This document shows positions 1 to 10,400 of a stretch of 64,000 nucleotides of DNA, piece after piece. This DNA comes from Caldilineaceae bacterium. Its GTDB lineage: Bacteria; Chloroflexota; Anaerolineae; Caldilineales; Caldilineaceae. Position numbers and translations under genes: made by a program. The notes below the pieces were generated by a model that saw only the letters and a program-made list of their open reading frames with translations, did no database searches and was not told the origin of the DNA. Location of the stretch: assembly GCA_022842065.1 (NCBI GenBank), contig JALHQH010000024.1, positions 113,615 through 177,614 on the forward strand. The letters are read 5' to 3'. Position 1 is the stretch's first letter. Each line of letters begins with the position of its first letter.

Positions 1-1
1 A

Positions 2-88
2 GCCCAAGCCGGTGACTTTTACGGTGGTTGGATCACCCGTGCCATCGTCGGACCATTTAAGGGCGCGCCAGGCACCCGCGGTTGGTAA
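2..88 (+). CDS. C-terminal end of an unidentified protein (partial)
   Basis: An open frame enters from the left edge and runs 28 codons to a TAA at 86-88. The tail reads AQAGDFYGGWITRAIVGPFK followed by GAPGTRGW. The Gly-rich, aromatic end looks like a real protein terminus, and the next gene starts 20 bases later on the same strand. I do not recognise the family, and the fragment is too short for a function. Confidence 0.45.
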   Translation, partial: AQAGDFYGGWITRAIVGPFKGAPGTRGW

Positions 89-108
89 ACAGAAGCTAGT
101 GAGAACGC

Positions 109-825
109 ATGGCCCTCAAGTTAGAAACCCAGGTTGCGGTTGCAAAAGTCAATAAGTATGCCAGTGCCGAAAGTGGCGATACCGTCGAGGTCGTCGAAAG
201 ACCCCACGGCGGGATTAGTATTGTTGTCGCCGATGGCCAGCGTAGTGGCCGCAGCGCCAAAGCGATCAGCAACATTGTGGTACGCAAGGCCATCAGCCTG
301 CTGGCCGAAGGTGTACGCGATGGAGCCGTCGCGCGCGCAACCCATGACTATTTGCATCTACAACGCAGCGGTAAGGTCAGTGCCGAACTCTACATTGTCA
401 GTATTGACCTGGTAACCAGTACGTTGGTGATTAGCCGTAATGCCCGCTGCCCAGTCATGTTGCGCCAGGGCGAGGAGTACACTTGGCTAAGTGAATTATC
501 AGACGCGGTCGGGATTCATCGCAACACCAAACCCGCCATTACCGAATTACCGCTCAGTGCTGCCCTTACGCTGGTTGTTTTCACCGATGGCGTCTGGAGT
601 GCCGGCACGGTGAGTGGCAGCCAGATTAATTTGCCTGCAGTCGTCAACGACTGTGATCCGCTGGGCACAACCGATGCCCAAACCATTGCCGATGCCATTC
701 TGCTGGAAACCTTACGCCTTGACCATAACCGACCGCATGACGATGCCACCGTCCTCGTCGTAAAATTGCTGGAAATGGAACAGGTGAGCCAGGTACGGCA
801 GCTCTTTATGCGTTTTCCGGTGTGA
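109..825 (+). CDS. SpoIIE/PP2C-type serine phosphatase domain protein
   Basis: A 238-residue soluble protein that looks like a stand-alone SpoIIE-type PP2C phosphatase, the class that dephosphorylates anti-sigma antagonists or similar partners. The visible motifs are the [10 protein letters not shown] stretch near residue 43 (the DG metal-binding turn), FTDGVWS in the middle, and HDDATVLVV near the C terminus, where paired acidic residues hold Mn/Mg. There is no sensor domain, so it resembles RsbX or a bare RsbU catalytic unit. The ATG at 109 has no strong Shine-Dalgarno but is the first good start. A P-loop protein follows 25 bases downstream, probably in one operon. Its target cannot be read from the sequence. 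Confidence 0.7.
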   Translation: MALKLETQVAVAKVNKYASAESGDTVEVVERPHGGISIVVADGQRSGRSAKAISNIVVRKAISLLAEGVRDGAVARATHDYLHLQRSGKVSAELYIVSIDLVTSTLVISRNARCPVMLRQGEEYTWLSELSDAVGIHRNTKPAITELPLSAALTLVVFTDGVWSAGTVSGSQINLPAVVNDCDPLGTTDAQTIADAILLETLRLDHNRPHDDATVLVVKLLEMEQVSQVRQLFMRFPV

Positions 826-850
826 TCAGCTTACTTGAACAATAACCTCT

Positions 851-1384
851 ATGGAAAAAGATGAGACAATCTGGCCGGCCCTGCCCGTCATTAAGGTCGT
901 GGGGATTAGCGCCAGTGGTAAATCGACCCTCGTAAAACGGTTACGGCGGGCTGGTTATGACGCCCGGCCGGTCAGCCAGGAGCATAGCAATGTGGCGGAA
1001 CTCTGGCAGCAATTCGATAAACCGGCGGTGCTCATTTATCTTGACGCCGACCTGGCTACGCAACGGGCGCGGCGCCCGGATGTCAGTTGGGATGAAGGCT
1101 GGTTGCGCCAAGAGCAGGAGCGATTACGCCATGCCTGGGAACATGCCGACTTGAAGATTAATACCGCAACGCTTTCAACGGGCGTGGTTGGGAAAATTGC
1201 CCTGACTTTCCTGGGCCAAGAGCGCATTCGCCATGCATCCGCGCCGCTTCCGCCGCTCAGATCAACCGGAAGTGCGCTGGATCCGGGTGCAGCCTATGAA
1301 GCGGAAAGCGAACCGCCCCCGCCACCGGATCGGCAGGAACGGCGGAAAGCCAAAAAGTTGCGCAAGCAGGAGTCACAAGATTAA
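851..1384 (+). CDS. small P-loop NTPase with Pro/Lys-rich tail
   Basis: A 177-residue protein with a Walker A motif GISASGKST at residues 18-26 directly after a beta strand, typical of small nucleoside or adenylate kinase-like P-loop proteins. A hydrophobic strand ending in YLDAD near residue 65 may serve as Walker B. The last 40 residues are low-complexity, with a run of prolines and then Arg/Lys, and probably disordered. Its stop overlaps the stop of the convergent DedA gene in a shared TTAA. It sits behind the phosphatase gene, suggesting a small signalling pair. The substrate is unknown. Confidence 0.65.
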   Translation: MEKDETIWPALPVIKVVGISASGKSTLVKRLRRAGYDARPVSQEHSNVAELWQQFDKPAVLIYLDADLATQRARRPDVSWDEGWLRQEQERLRHAWEHADLKINTATLSTGVVGKIALTFLGQERIRHASAPLPPLRSTGSALDPGAAYEAESEPPPPPDRQERRKAKKLRKQESQD

Positions 1385-2229
1385 TCCAACACAAAGTTAA
1401 CCTTGCGTGGCAACGGCTCAGCCGACTTCATGACTTTATCGACGACGCGTAGGGGCGTGGTTTGGCGCTGATGGATGGGGTGACGTTGTCGCGCCGTCGG
1501 ATGATGTGGTTTGTGGCGCAGTACATTGATGGGTTCGTTTGCATGTGGCTTGTGTGTCATCGATTGGTCGATGGTGTGGCGGTAGACAGCTTGCTCAGCC
1601 AATTCAGCAGCCATTGATGCTTCGTTTTGCCGAAAAATACGGCGACCATACCAGAGAACCAACCCGCCAATCAACACCAGGGCAACCGCCCCAAATAGTT
1701 GAATTCCATGTTCTAGCTGCGTTAGTAAGCCGGCGCTATGGTAGCCAAGATTGACCAGAAAAATTGTCCATAGCGTTTCTATCAATAAAACTAAAGGTAA
1801 CCAACGGCGCAAGGGAATACGGGCAAGACCAGCCGCGACCAGCGTAGGAATAATCAACCCAATCGCCAGCTTCGAAAGCACAATTAACTTGGTCGCATGC
1901 AGATGCATCTCGGCTTCCAGCCGATCAATATGGCGCTGATGTAGCCCTAGCCAACGCCCAAAGCGGTGAATGCGTGCTAAATTATTAATATAGCCCACGG
2001 TGTACCAGAGCACATCACCGATAACATTCCCAATTAAAGCAGAGACAAAGACAAAGCGGATATCCAGAATACCGGCAGCAGCAGCAGCAGCGCCAAGTAA
2101 GGTGCTAACTGGCCCCTCGGTTGCAACCAATAAGATCAACAGCACATAACTCCAAAAACCGAGTTCAGGCCAACTACCAGTGTGAATGTAGAACCAAAAT
2201 TCACGAACAGTTTCGAATAATGTTTCCAT
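1381..2229 (-). CDS. DedA family (SNARE-associated) membrane protein
   Basis: A 282-residue integral membrane protein of the DedA/VTT family, whose members act in lipid scrambling and envelope maintenance. The family signature is visible in the N-terminal half: an entry helix ending in EGP, a small-residue stretch of alanines and glycines, then a G-N-x-x-G-D helix (IGNVIGDVLWYTVGY) and a second re-entrant region with GLARIPLRRW. Four or more hydrophobic segments are seen. The last 70 residues are polar and His-rich, longer than usual, and likely cytoplasmic. The start is the ATG at 2229 on the minus strand. Its stop shares four bases with the convergent P-loop gene. Confidence 0.8.
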   Translation of the reverse strand: METLFETVREFWFYIHTGSWPELGFWSYVLLILLVATEGPVSTLLGAAAAAAGILDIRFVFVSALIGNVIGDVLWYTVGYINNLARIHRFGRWLGLHQRHIDRLEAEMHLHATKLIVLSKLAIGLIIPTLVAAGLARIPLRRWLPLVLLIETLWTIFLVNLGYHSAGLLTQLEHGIQLFGAVALVLIGGLVLWYGRRIFRQNEASMAAELAEQAVYRHTIDQSMTHKPHANEPINVLRHKPHHPTARQRHPIHQRQTTPLRVVDKVMKSAEPLPRKVNFVLD

Positions 2230-2262
2230 AAGTTATCCAGCGATTCGATGTATTCATCCATT

Positions 2263-2307
2263 TTTCGTCTACACGTATTTCGTCTACACGTATTTCGTCT
2301 ATACGTA
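2263..2307. repeat. 15-bp tandem repeat, three copies
   Basis: TTTCGTCTACACGTA is repeated head to tail three times (2263-2277, 2278-2292, 2293-2307; the third has T for C). It lies just upstream of the DedA start, so it could affect that promoter. It is probably a slippage minisatellite. Confidence 0.85.
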
Positions 2308-2372
2308 GCAATCAAATTGTAGCGATCATGGGTAGGGCACGAGATATACAGGTCCACAAGGGCGTCCACTGC

Positions 2373-2441
2373 AAAAACCGAGTTTTTTTTGAGGAGTTGC
2401 CGAATCCACCGACGCGCAATTTGCGCAAAAACTCGGTTTTT
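2373..2441. repeat. hairpin with 15-bp perfect arms and nested palindrome
   Basis: The arm AAAAACCGAGTTTTT (2373-2387) is repeated inverted as AAAAACTCGGTTTTT (2427-2441). A nested GCGCAATTTGCGC palindrome sits at 2414-2426. Runs of T at either end mean it could stop transcription in both directions between the divergent DedA and Rieske units. The rest of 2230-2690 is AT-rich with no gene that I can support. Confidence 0.6.
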
Positions 2442-2694
2442 AGCCTTTTTGCAGTAGCGTCACACGTAAATAAAAACTGAGCAACTTATTTGATTCTATG
2501 TTATATGATGAGAAACGCAAGTTCAGCATGTGATTAATGGCACAATCGGATTTTGCTAATAGCGTCATTATATAATTAACCCATACAAAACAAACATTAC
2601 AATTCGCTTAAAATCTTTATTTCCAGCAACTTAGCTTACAGTAAAAACCTTGATCTGAGCGCGAAAATAGGCGCAGCTGTTATTTGTGATAATT

Positions 2695-2723
2695 TTGACA
2701 ATCGCGTGTAGATATGCTATATT
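2695..2723 (+). promoter_or_regulatory. sigma70-type promoter for the Rieske/cytochrome b/c operon
   Basis: TTGACA at 2695-2700, a 17-base spacer and TATATT at 2718-2723 form a near-consensus promoter. It is about 150 bases upstream of the Rieske start, which leaves a long 5' leader. Confidence 0.75.
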
Positions 2724-2872
2724 CCGCTCTACAGATCCAGTTTTATTACAATTTATTGGTATAGATAGACTGCAGTCGTTCACGGATTAGCAAAGCCAAC
2801 CGAATTAGCAGAACCGTTCGGCTGCAAAGATGATGGTAGATCGGCAGTAAAGCCAAAGGAGTCCAGAGCAAG

Positions 2873-3691
2873 ATGGCGACAATTTCTGATGGGAATGGCG
2901 ATGAACGCCAACAGCGTATCGCCGAACTGAAACGCAAAATGCAAGAGAATGCAAGTCGTGTCAAAGCCGAACAAGCCGCCAAAGAAGCAGGTGGTGAGCA
3001 AGCGGCAAAAGCGGTTGCCGTGACCGCAGCAGCAGTAGCCCAACCAGTTGCGGCGAGTGCGCCCGCAACGGCCGTGGTAGCAGCGCCCGTTTCGGCGGGC
3101 AATGGTGCGGCCGCAGTGGCTGCCCCCAAACCGGCACCAGCCGCGGCCCCCAAACCAGCCGCGGCCAAACCAGCCGCGGCCCCCAAGGCGGAAGAGGCGG
3201 AAACAGCCGGCAGCGCAGGCGTTTCGCGGCGCGAGTTCCTCACTTATGCTTGGGGCGCAGCATTGGGCCTTCTAACGGTGGAAACCGCGTTGATGAGTTA
3301 CTTTTTTATGTATCCGCGCTTTAGAGCGGGTGAGTTTGGTGGTAGATTCTTCTTGCCCCTCACAGATGTCCCCGCGTTGGAAGCAGCGCCCAAGGGTGAA
3401 ACAGCAGGCAAGTTTTGGTTGGTTAATACCGAAGAAGGCCCCAAAGCAATTTATATGGTCTGCACACATTTGGGTTGTCTCTACAAATGGGAACCGTCCA
3501 ACAACCGCTTTGAGTGTCCGTGTCATGGCTCCAAATTTAGCAAAGATGGCTTTTATATTGAAGGCCCCGCCCCGCGTTCACTCGACACTTTTGCCCTAAC
3601 GGAAGAGAACGGACAGATCATCGTTGACACCGGGCGAAAAGCAGTTGGCCCCCCGGCCGCTGAATCGCCAGCCCGCATAACTGTCTCGTAA
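2873..3691 (+). CDS. Rieske [2Fe-2S] protein of a quinol-cytochrome oxidoreductase, with long N-terminal extension
   Basis: A 272-residue Rieske subunit that passes electrons from quinol to the c-type cytochrome. Box I CTHLGC (C197, H199) and box II CPCHGS (C215, H218) hold the cluster, and C202/C217 can form the usual disulfide. A twin-arginine-like SRREFL (118-123) precedes the single membrane helix near residues 125-147. Unusually, about 117 residues come before it: a charged N terminus with coiled-coil character, then an Ala/Pro/Lys-rich linker. Most relatives begin close to the SRR motif. The ATG has little Shine-Dalgarno. The cytochrome b gene follows after 118 bases, so the two are co-transcribed. 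Confidence 0.9.
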   Translation: MATISDGNGDERQQRIAELKRKMQENASRVKAEQAAKEAGGEQAAKAVAVTAAAVAQPVAASAPATAVVAAPVSAGNGAAAVAAPKPAPAAAPKPAAAKPAAAPKAEEAETAGSAGVSRREFLTYAWGAALGLLTVETALMSYFFMYPRFRAGEFGGRFFLPLTDVPALEAAPKGETAGKFWLVNTEEGPKAIYMVCTHLGCLYKWEPSNNRFECPCHGSKFSKDGFYIEGPAPRSLDTFALTEENGQIIVDTGRKAVGPPAAESPARITVS

Positions 3692-3809
3692 GCAGGCAAG
3701 GGCGGTGCAACCTGTAACGTCTTAGGGTCTTGTTCTATCGTACCTGCACCTTATAACAGGTACAACGCAATCGGTACTTCCAATGTGTACTCTGAGGAGA
3801 GAGAGCTGA

Positions 3810-5510
3810 ATGGCTGTCCAACCTGAAGTCAAAAACAAGAGTCTGATCAGCACTGTATTGGATGTTGCGGATGATACCTTCACCCGCATCACGGCTGGTA
3901 TCAGTGCCGGCGAATTTCGGCGCATGTTGCGCGGTGACCCGCCGGGACGTCCTAACCCCCGGCTCAAGCCCCATGCTGAGGCTTTTCTACTGCATATCAA
4001 GCCGACGTATTATCACGAAAGTGTCACCCGTTTTACCCATACCTTTCGCTTGGGTCTTTTATCAACTTACCTTTTTTTCCTTGAGACCATTACCGGCATC
4101 TATCTGATGATTTGGTATGCGCCCTCACCCGAGCGCGCCTATGTAGACATGATCCGGCTCTTGAGTGGTGTGCCTTTTGGTCAATTTATGCGTGACATGC
4201 ACCGCCTTGGGGCAGAAGCGATGGTGGCCATTGTCACGGCCCACATGGTGCGTACGTATCTGACCGGCAGTTATAAAGCACCCAGGCAATTCACCTGGTT
4301 TACCGGGGTCATTCTGCTGGTGTTGACGCTTTTCCTTAGCTTTTCGGGCTATTTATTGCCGTGGGATCAATTGGCCTTCTGGGCTGTAACTATCGGTACC
4401 TCGATGGCCGAAGCGGTGCCGCCGCAAGTTGTCGGTGAGACGGTCAATATGTTGGCGCGTGGTGCCCCTGATATTAGCGCAAATGGGCTTTTGCGCTTTT
4501 ATCTGCTTCATGTGCTCTTCTTGCCCTTGATCTTGATTCTTTTCTTCTTCGTTCACTATTACAAGGTAGTCCACTTTGGCATTAGTCTGCCCGCCAATGA
4601 AGAAGAAGTCGGCCAAGATACGGCGAACAAAGTACCAGCTGACCGCCGTGTCTACTTCCTGCCGGATGTGTTCCTGGATGAGGCGAGCTTCCTGATTGGC
4701 TTTACCGCCATCTTAACACTGGTTGTGGTTTTCTTCTTCCAGGCACCGCTGGAGTCAATTGCCAATCCGCAATCAACGCCCATGCACACGGTAGCGCCTT
4801 GGTACTTCTATTGGCTACAAGGGTTACTCAAGATTGCGGACAAGATGATTGCTGGTGTGATTCTACCTGGCGTCTTGCTTGTGTTGTTAATGTTGATCCC
4901 CTACCTGGATCCAAATCCAAGCCGCCGGGTACGTGATCGCAAAATTGCGATTATCAGCGGCATCGTGGCCGGCGTTGTCATGATCATCTGGAGTTGGATG
5001 GGTACCCCCCAATACGCCGTGCAGGGTGCACCTGCCGTCGAAGTTGTGCAAGAGCTCATGCCCGAAGAAGGGGCCGGCCATGTGCGTGAGATGGGGTACA
5101 AACATCTGCCGATTGGCTCTTACATTACTCTGACCACAGAAGAGATGGAAAAGCGACTAGGGGCTGAAGAGACGCAACGCCTGCTGGATCGCGGTGTAAT
5201 TCCGCTGGAGCTGTTAGATGAGTCGGACGCAGAGTTTACCGAGCTGATCCACGAATATGAAGAAGGGATCTTCACTTGGGGCGAACGGGTGACTGACTTT
5301 AATCAGGCCTATGGTCTGTTGAATATTACACAGGAGCAACCGGCGCTCAAGCGGATTAATTGGCAGCTCTTCTGGCTGTCCAATGAAGGTAGTAATGAAA
5401 ATTTTGATCGCAACTTCTGGCTACATGAAGATTCACTCTACTGGGAACAGTATGGGCGTAAGGATCTAAGCTTCATGTCGGCTGATGAAGCAGGCAACGA
5501 AGAGGAATAG
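3810..5510 (+). CDS. cytochrome b (b6/subunit IV fusion type) of the quinol oxidoreductase
   Basis: A 566-residue membrane subunit with the dihaem core of a cytochrome bc/b6f complex. Haem ligand pairs are H131/H145 and H234/H249; the 15-residue spacing in the second pair is the cytochrome b6 style. A second membrane block (about 300-410) resembles subunit IV, with [10 protein letters not shown] in place of the PEWY region, so both halves are fused in one chain. Residues after about 420 form a polar C-terminal domain of some 140 residues that is not part of the usual family. Shine-Dalgarno GAGGAGAGAG lies upstream of the ATG. It sits between the Rieske and cytochrome c genes. Confidence 0.9.
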   Translation: MAVQPEVKNKSLISTVLDVADDTFTRITAGISAGEFRRMLRGDPPGRPNPRLKPHAEAFLLHIKPTYYHESVTRFTHTFRLGLLSTYLFFLETITGIYLMIWYAPSPERAYVDMIRLLSGVPFGQFMRDMHRLGAEAMVAIVTAHMVRTYLTGSYKAPRQFTWFTGVILLVLTLFLSFSGYLLPWDQLAFWAVTIGTSMAEAVPPQVVGETVNMLARGAPDISANGLLRFYLLHVLFLPLILILFFFVHYYKVVHFGISLPANEEEVGQDTANKVPADRRVYFLPDVFLDEASFLIGFTAILTLVVVFFFQAPLESIANPQSTPMHTVAPWYFYWLQGLLKIADKMIAGVILPGVLLVLLMLIPYLDPNPSRRVRDRKIAIISGIVAGVVMIIWSWMGTPQYAVQGAPAVEVVQELMPEEGAGHVREMGYKHLPIGSYITLTTEEMEKRLGAEETQRLLDRGVIPLELLDESDAEFTELIHEYEEGIFTWGERVTDFNQAYGLLNITQEQPALKRINWQLFWLSNEGSNENFDRNFWLHEDSLYWEQYGRKDLSFMSADEAGNEEE

Positions 5511-5517
5511 ACCGTCC

Positions 5518-6471
5518 ATGCGTAAACCGTGGTATCACATTCTCTATATTCGCTCACCGATTTTGAAGATCCTGTTGGGCATCGTGGGTGTCATGGCGTC
5601 AGTGGTGCTGGTGCTTGCTCAGTTTGCCATGGAGGAGCCACGCATGGCAGCGCAGGCAGCTAACTGGGAAGGGCGCAGCATTGAAAAAGGGGCGGATCTC
5701 TTTGCCAACAACTGTGCCAACTGTCACGGCCCAGATGGCAAAGGATTGCCGGGTGTTGCACCTGCGCTGCAAAGCAAGTACTTTTTTACCCAGCGCACCG
5801 CCGATTTGAGTTGGAGTGGCAGTCTGGCCGATTATGTGGAACTGACACTGATTTCAGGCCGCCCCAGCAAAGTGGACAGTCAATGGGCACAAATGATGCC
5901 GACTTGGAGTAGTCGGGTTGGTGGTCCCATGCGCGATGATCAGATTGAACAGCTTACGGTCTTTGTGGTGAACTGGGAAGCAGCTGCGTTAGAGCAGACA
6001 GCAGAAGAAGATCCGTGGCAGTGTTTCCAAGGTGCGCCAACTAGACCCATCGCGGGTAGCGAGCCAGAGGTGATAGGCATCAAGACCTGTGCAGCCGATG
6101 GCACAGCTACCCTCCCTGGTGAACCAGTTGTGGCTGCGATACCAGAGGCAGAAACGACTGGTCCACGCGAGCCACAACTGCTCTTTGCGGCTATGGCCTG
6201 TGCCGGCTGTCATGATCTAAGCCAGGAACAGACAGAGACCAATCGCGGGCCCGTCGGGCCCTATATAGCCAATCTCCACTTGACGGCTGCAGATAGAGTA
6301 GCAGGCCAGGATGCCGCGACCTATGTCTACAACAGCATTGTGAATCCAAATGAGTTCGTCAATCCCGGCTATGTCGCAGGGATTATGCCGCAGAACTTTA
6401 GCGAGCAGATGAGCGAAGAAGAGATTCAGGGGCTGGTGGCCTGGTTGCTTGATCCTAACCGTCCGCAATAA
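5518..6471 (+). CDS. membrane-anchored dihaem cytochrome c
   Basis: A 317-residue cytochrome c with one N-terminal membrane helix (about residues 14-36) and two CxxCH haem sites: CANCH at C66-H70 and CAGCH at C228-H232. It is the likely electron acceptor of the Rieske/cytochrome b subunits. An acidic Pro-containing linker separates the two cytochrome domains. I chose the ATG at 5518, eight bases after the cytochrome b stop with AGAGGAA just upstream, over an in-frame ATG at 5485 inside the preceding gene. The operon ends at the terminator at 6581-6614. Confidence 0.88.
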   Translation: MRKPWYHILYIRSPILKILLGIVGVMASVVLVLAQFAMEEPRMAAQAANWEGRSIEKGADLFANNCANCHGPDGKGLPGVAPALQSKYFFTQRTADLSWSGSLADYVELTLISGRPSKVDSQWAQMMPTWSSRVGGPMRDDQIEQLTVFVVNWEAAALEQTAEEDPWQCFQGAPTRPIAGSEPEVIGIKTCAADGTATLPGEPVVAAIPEAETTGPREPQLLFAAMACAGCHDLSQEQTETNRGPVGPYIANLHLTAADRVAGQDAATYVYNSIVNPNEFVNPGYVAGIMPQNFSEQMSEEEIQGLVAWLLDPNRPQ

Positions 6472-6482
6472 GGCTTAAATGC

Positions 6483-6524
6483 TTAACAATTGTCAATTGA
6501 GAAGGGTTAATTGACAATCGTTAA
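6483..6524. repeat. 16-bp inverted repeat
   Basis: TTAACAATTGTCAATT (6483-6498) is matched inverted at 6509-6524 with one mismatch. A hairpin forms just after the cytochrome c stop. The same TTAACAATTG word recurs near leuB at 38372 and 38502. Confidence 0.6.
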
Positions 6525-6580
6525 TGTAGAACGGCGGCCCATATCACATTCGGGCCGGCTAAAAAATTTCGTGATAACCA

Positions 6581-6614
6581 AGAAGCGCCCACGATTGTTG
6601 GGCGCTTCTTTTTG
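6581..6614 (+). terminator. Rho-independent terminator of the cytochrome operon
   Basis: A perfect 10-bp stem AGAAGCGCCC/GGGCGCTTCT (6581-6590, 6600-6609) with a 9-base loop is followed by a run of T. It is the strongest simple terminator in this part. Confidence 0.9.
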
Positions 6615-6690
6615 TCGAAAAATCCGGCAAATGCTATAATCACTAGGTTTGCGCCGCTGTCAATCATGCACAGAGTATCTTTAATCAACC

Positions 6691-7416
6691 ATGGCTCAAC
6701 CTTATAGCATTGCTCGTGATCCGCTTTTTTTCATCACTGTTGCCTTTTTTGCCCTGTTGACAACCGGTCTGCCGGCTATCATCGGGCAACCGTTTTTTAT
6801 GCCCTTGAGCCAGACAATTGTGCTCTTCATCTTTTTGATCATTCCCTTGCGACAGCGCTTGTTACGCCAAGCACTGCTGGTCATGGCACTTTGGTATGTC
6901 GTACAAGCCCTCACCATGTTGCTGCTAACCCTCTTTTTTGCCCAATATGTGCAACATGCCTTTGCGGACGGTTTTAACTACAGTATGAACTATGCGGAGT
7001 GGTTCTATAACGTGCCGGATGCCCTCCGCCCCGACAGTTTTGCCGCCCAACCGGTGGGACGGGTGGTGGAATTATTAGGTGTCCTGCTGGGCAGCTTGGT
7101 GAGTGGCGGCTTAGTCGGCATCTGGTTTTTGGTACGAGCGCTAAACTTGACGATGTTCAGCATGGGTGGACTCATGGTGATGATGGAAAATGACAGTGCG
7201 ATGATCACCGCCATACCGCTTTGGGGTATCTTGCGGACCCTTGGTTATGCCGGGGCAGTCGTCTTACTCGCCGAACCACTCTTAACGAGCAACTGGCAAC
7301 CCCTTTACTACTGGCGCAATCGGCGGCGCTTGCTCCTACTTTCAACGGCGCTGCTGCTCACAGGCTTGCTGCTGGAATTCATCCTGCCAGATTTCTGGCG
7401 CACGCTGCTGCGGTAA
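6691..7416 (+). CDS. uncharacterised multi-pass membrane protein
   Basis: A 241-residue hydrophobic protein with about six predicted membrane segments (near residues 12-30, 38-55, 60-82, 125-148, 180-197 and 212-232) and basic ends. I recognise no domain. A polar stretch around residues 90-118 with aromatic and acidic residues probably faces out of the membrane. The ATG lies 77 bases after the upstream operon's terminator. The smc start is only five bases past its stop, so it is likely the first gene of an smc transcript. Confidence 0.7.
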   Translation: MAQPYSIARDPLFFITVAFFALLTTGLPAIIGQPFFMPLSQTIVLFIFLIIPLRQRLLRQALLVMALWYVVQALTMLLLTLFFAQYVQHAFADGFNYSMNYAEWFYNVPDALRPDSFAAQPVGRVVELLGVLLGSLVSGGLVGIWFLVRALNLTMFSMGGLMVMMENDSAMITAIPLWGILRTLGYAGAVVLLAEPLLTSNWQPLYYWRNRRRLLLLSTALLLTGLLLEFILPDFWRTLLR

Positions 7417-7421
7417 AAGCC

Positions 7422-10400
7422 ATGTTTATTAAACGCGTCGTTGCGCAAGGCTTCAAGACCTTCGCCAAACGCACCGAATTTATCTTTGAAACCGGCATTA
7501 CAGCGGTCGTGGGGCCAAACGGTAGTGGCAAGAGTAACATCGTTGATGCCGTGCGCTGGTGTCTGGGCGAACAGAGCTTCAGCCTGCTGCGCTCTAAAAA
7601 GACCAGTGATGTGATCTTCTCCGGCAGTGACAAACGCGCGCGCTTGGGGATGGCAGAGGTGACGCTAACCCTTGACAACAGTCAGGGCCAAGTCCCGTTA
7701 GCCTTTACCGAGATCGAGATTACCCGCCGCGCCTACCGCGATGGCGACAACGAATATCTGCTTAATGGCAAACGGGTGCGCCTGCAAGATATCACCGATC
7801 TCTTAGCCCACACGGGGCTAAGTAAACGCACCTATGCGGTGATCGGCCAGGGGTTGATCGACCGTGTGCTCAATCTGGCCCCAGAAGAGCGGCGGACCCT
7901 TTTTGAAGAGGCGGCCGGCATTACTGGTTATCAACATAAACGTACTACGACCCTCAACCGGCTGGCAGCAACACAACAAAATTTAACGCGTGTACACGAT
8001 ATCCTCGCCGAACTGACACCCCGCCTCAAGTATCTGCATCGGCAGGCCGAAAGAGCGCGCGAATATGAACGGATCGCCGCGGATCTACGCAGCATGTTAC
8101 GCGATTGGTATGGCTATCGCTGGCATACCACGCTCAGAACCCTGGAAGAGCAAGGCCGCGTCGAAGCAGATTTACGCAACATTGTGACCAAACGACAGCA
8201 AGCGCTGACCCTCATTGAGACTGGCTTGGCAACGGGACGGACCGAGCAGGCGGCTCTGCGTAGTCAATTAGCAGATTTGCAGCAGATCAGCACCATCCGC
8301 CAGCAGGCCATGGCACAGAGCAGCCGCGAAATCGCCGTGGCCAATGAACGGCTGCATCAATTACAAACGCGATATGCCGAGGCGGAACAAGAACTTGCAA
8401 CCTTGCACGCAGAGCGGCAAACATTGGACGAACGATCAACCGAATTGGTGGCAGCCCGCGCCGCAGCACAAGCGTTAGTCACCGAACGCCAGGCCGCTGT
8501 CAGTGCAGCCCAAGGTGCAGTTGACGCCCGTCAACAAGAGCGGACCGTGTTGCAGCAAGAAGTGGATCGTGCCCGGCGGTCCTTACAACAACAGCAAACC
8601 CAGCGCATTGAAGTGACTAGCCGTCAGCGCCAGTACAGCGAGCGTATTGCCGCCACCGAGCAGGAGCTTGACAAACAACGTGCCGTCCAGGCCGAAGCCG
8701 CCGCTGAGGCCACCAAAGCTGTCGAGACGTTAGCACGTGTGGAAGGGGAACTCAGCAGCCTCGAAGCGACACTCGCCACCACCCGCACCAAGCTCACGAC
8801 CCTCCAGGCAACGCTCCGCCAACGCCAAAGCGAGTTAGAAACCGCGGCCACGGTGCGGCAAAGTGCCGTGCGTGTGGTTGATCGTTTACAGACGCGCCTT
8901 GATTTGCTAAAGCGTCTTCACGACGAAGGAGCAGGCTATGCCAGCGGGGTCCGTGCCGTACTCCAGGCCGGCAGCGGGCGCGATGCAGCGCGTTTACAGG
9001 GCATCTTGGGGGCAGTTGCCAGCTTGATCCAGGTCCCGGCACAGCTTGACAAGGCCATCGAAACCGCATTGGGCGGTGCGCTACAGAATATTGTCACGAC
9101 CAGTTGGGCGGAAACCCAGGCAGCCATCGACTTCTTGAAACAAAACGGACGCGGCCGGGCCACCTTCCTACCCTTGGATCGGCTGCATGTGCCTTCGGCT
9201 ATTTCAGCGCCCCGTGCACCAGGGCTGCTTGGCAATGCGGCTGATCTAGTAACCTATGAGCCGCGCGCCGCCGATGCCATCCTCCAGTTGCTCAACCGCG
9301 TCTGGATTGGTGAGGATCTGCCTGCCGGACGCCGGGCCCTCGACAACTATCGCAATTCCTTACGGCCCACGCTGGTGACGCTCGACGGCGAGATCATTCG
9401 CCCCGGTGGCGCAGTCACTGGTGGCAACGATGCCAACCGCCGCGATGATTCGATCCTGGCCCGCGAGCGTGAATTACGTGAGTTGCCCGCGCAGGTGGCT
9501 ACGGCAGAAGCACAGTTGCAAGCCGAACAAAACCGTTATGCCGAATTGCAGCAACTGATTGTGGGGATCCGCCAGGAAGTGAGCGCGACGGAATTGCAGC
9601 TCGGCGAATTGGTGCGCCAGGAACGACAGCTACAACAAAATGTGGAAGGATTACGCCGCCAATTGGATCGGGCCCAACAGAGCTTACGTTGGCATGACCA
9701 ACAGCAGGCTGAACGCACTGCATTACTGACGACCTTAACTAACGAACGCGCAGCGCTCACTGCACAGTTCCAGACGATCCAAACGGCTGAAAGCACAGCA
9801 CAAGCCCAATTGACCACCGCAGAGAGCGCGGTGGAACAAGCTGGGACCAATGAGTTACTCCAGGCATTAGCCGATCTGCGCGGTGCTGCGGCAGAAGCAC
9901 AAGCCCACTTGCGCAATCAGCAGACGTTAATTGAAACACAAGAGCGTAACTTACAACGACTTGCCCAACAGTCGCAGGCGCGCCAAGAACAAACAGCGCG
10001 GCTGCAGGCCGAGATCACAGCATTGCAGGAACGACTCGCTGAGTTGACCACCGTCGAAGCCCAATTGCGCAGCCAGATCGATCTGTTACGTACACAAATT
10101 GAGCCGCTCGAGCACAAACTACAGCAGATCGACCAGACACAGAGCCATAGTGAAGAAAAATTGCGGGCAACGCAACAGGCGTTACGCAAAGATGAGAGCA
10201 ACTGGAACAATGCCCGTCTACAGTTACAGCGCACAGAAGATGCTCTTCATCAACTGCAGCATGAGATCGAACAAGATCTGGGTTTGGTATTGGTCGAGCA
10301 GAGTGATAGCCTCGCCTATCAACCCCCCTTACCGTGGGATGCAGTGGTGGAGCAACTACCGGTGCTCGAGAGCGTGCCCGAAGGCTTTGCTGAAGAGGTG

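Noticed and set aside
7221..7421. 67-codon in-frame N-terminal extension of smc
   Set aside because: It overlaps the preceding membrane-protein gene in another frame and lies before the canonical [11 protein letters not shown] start of SMC.
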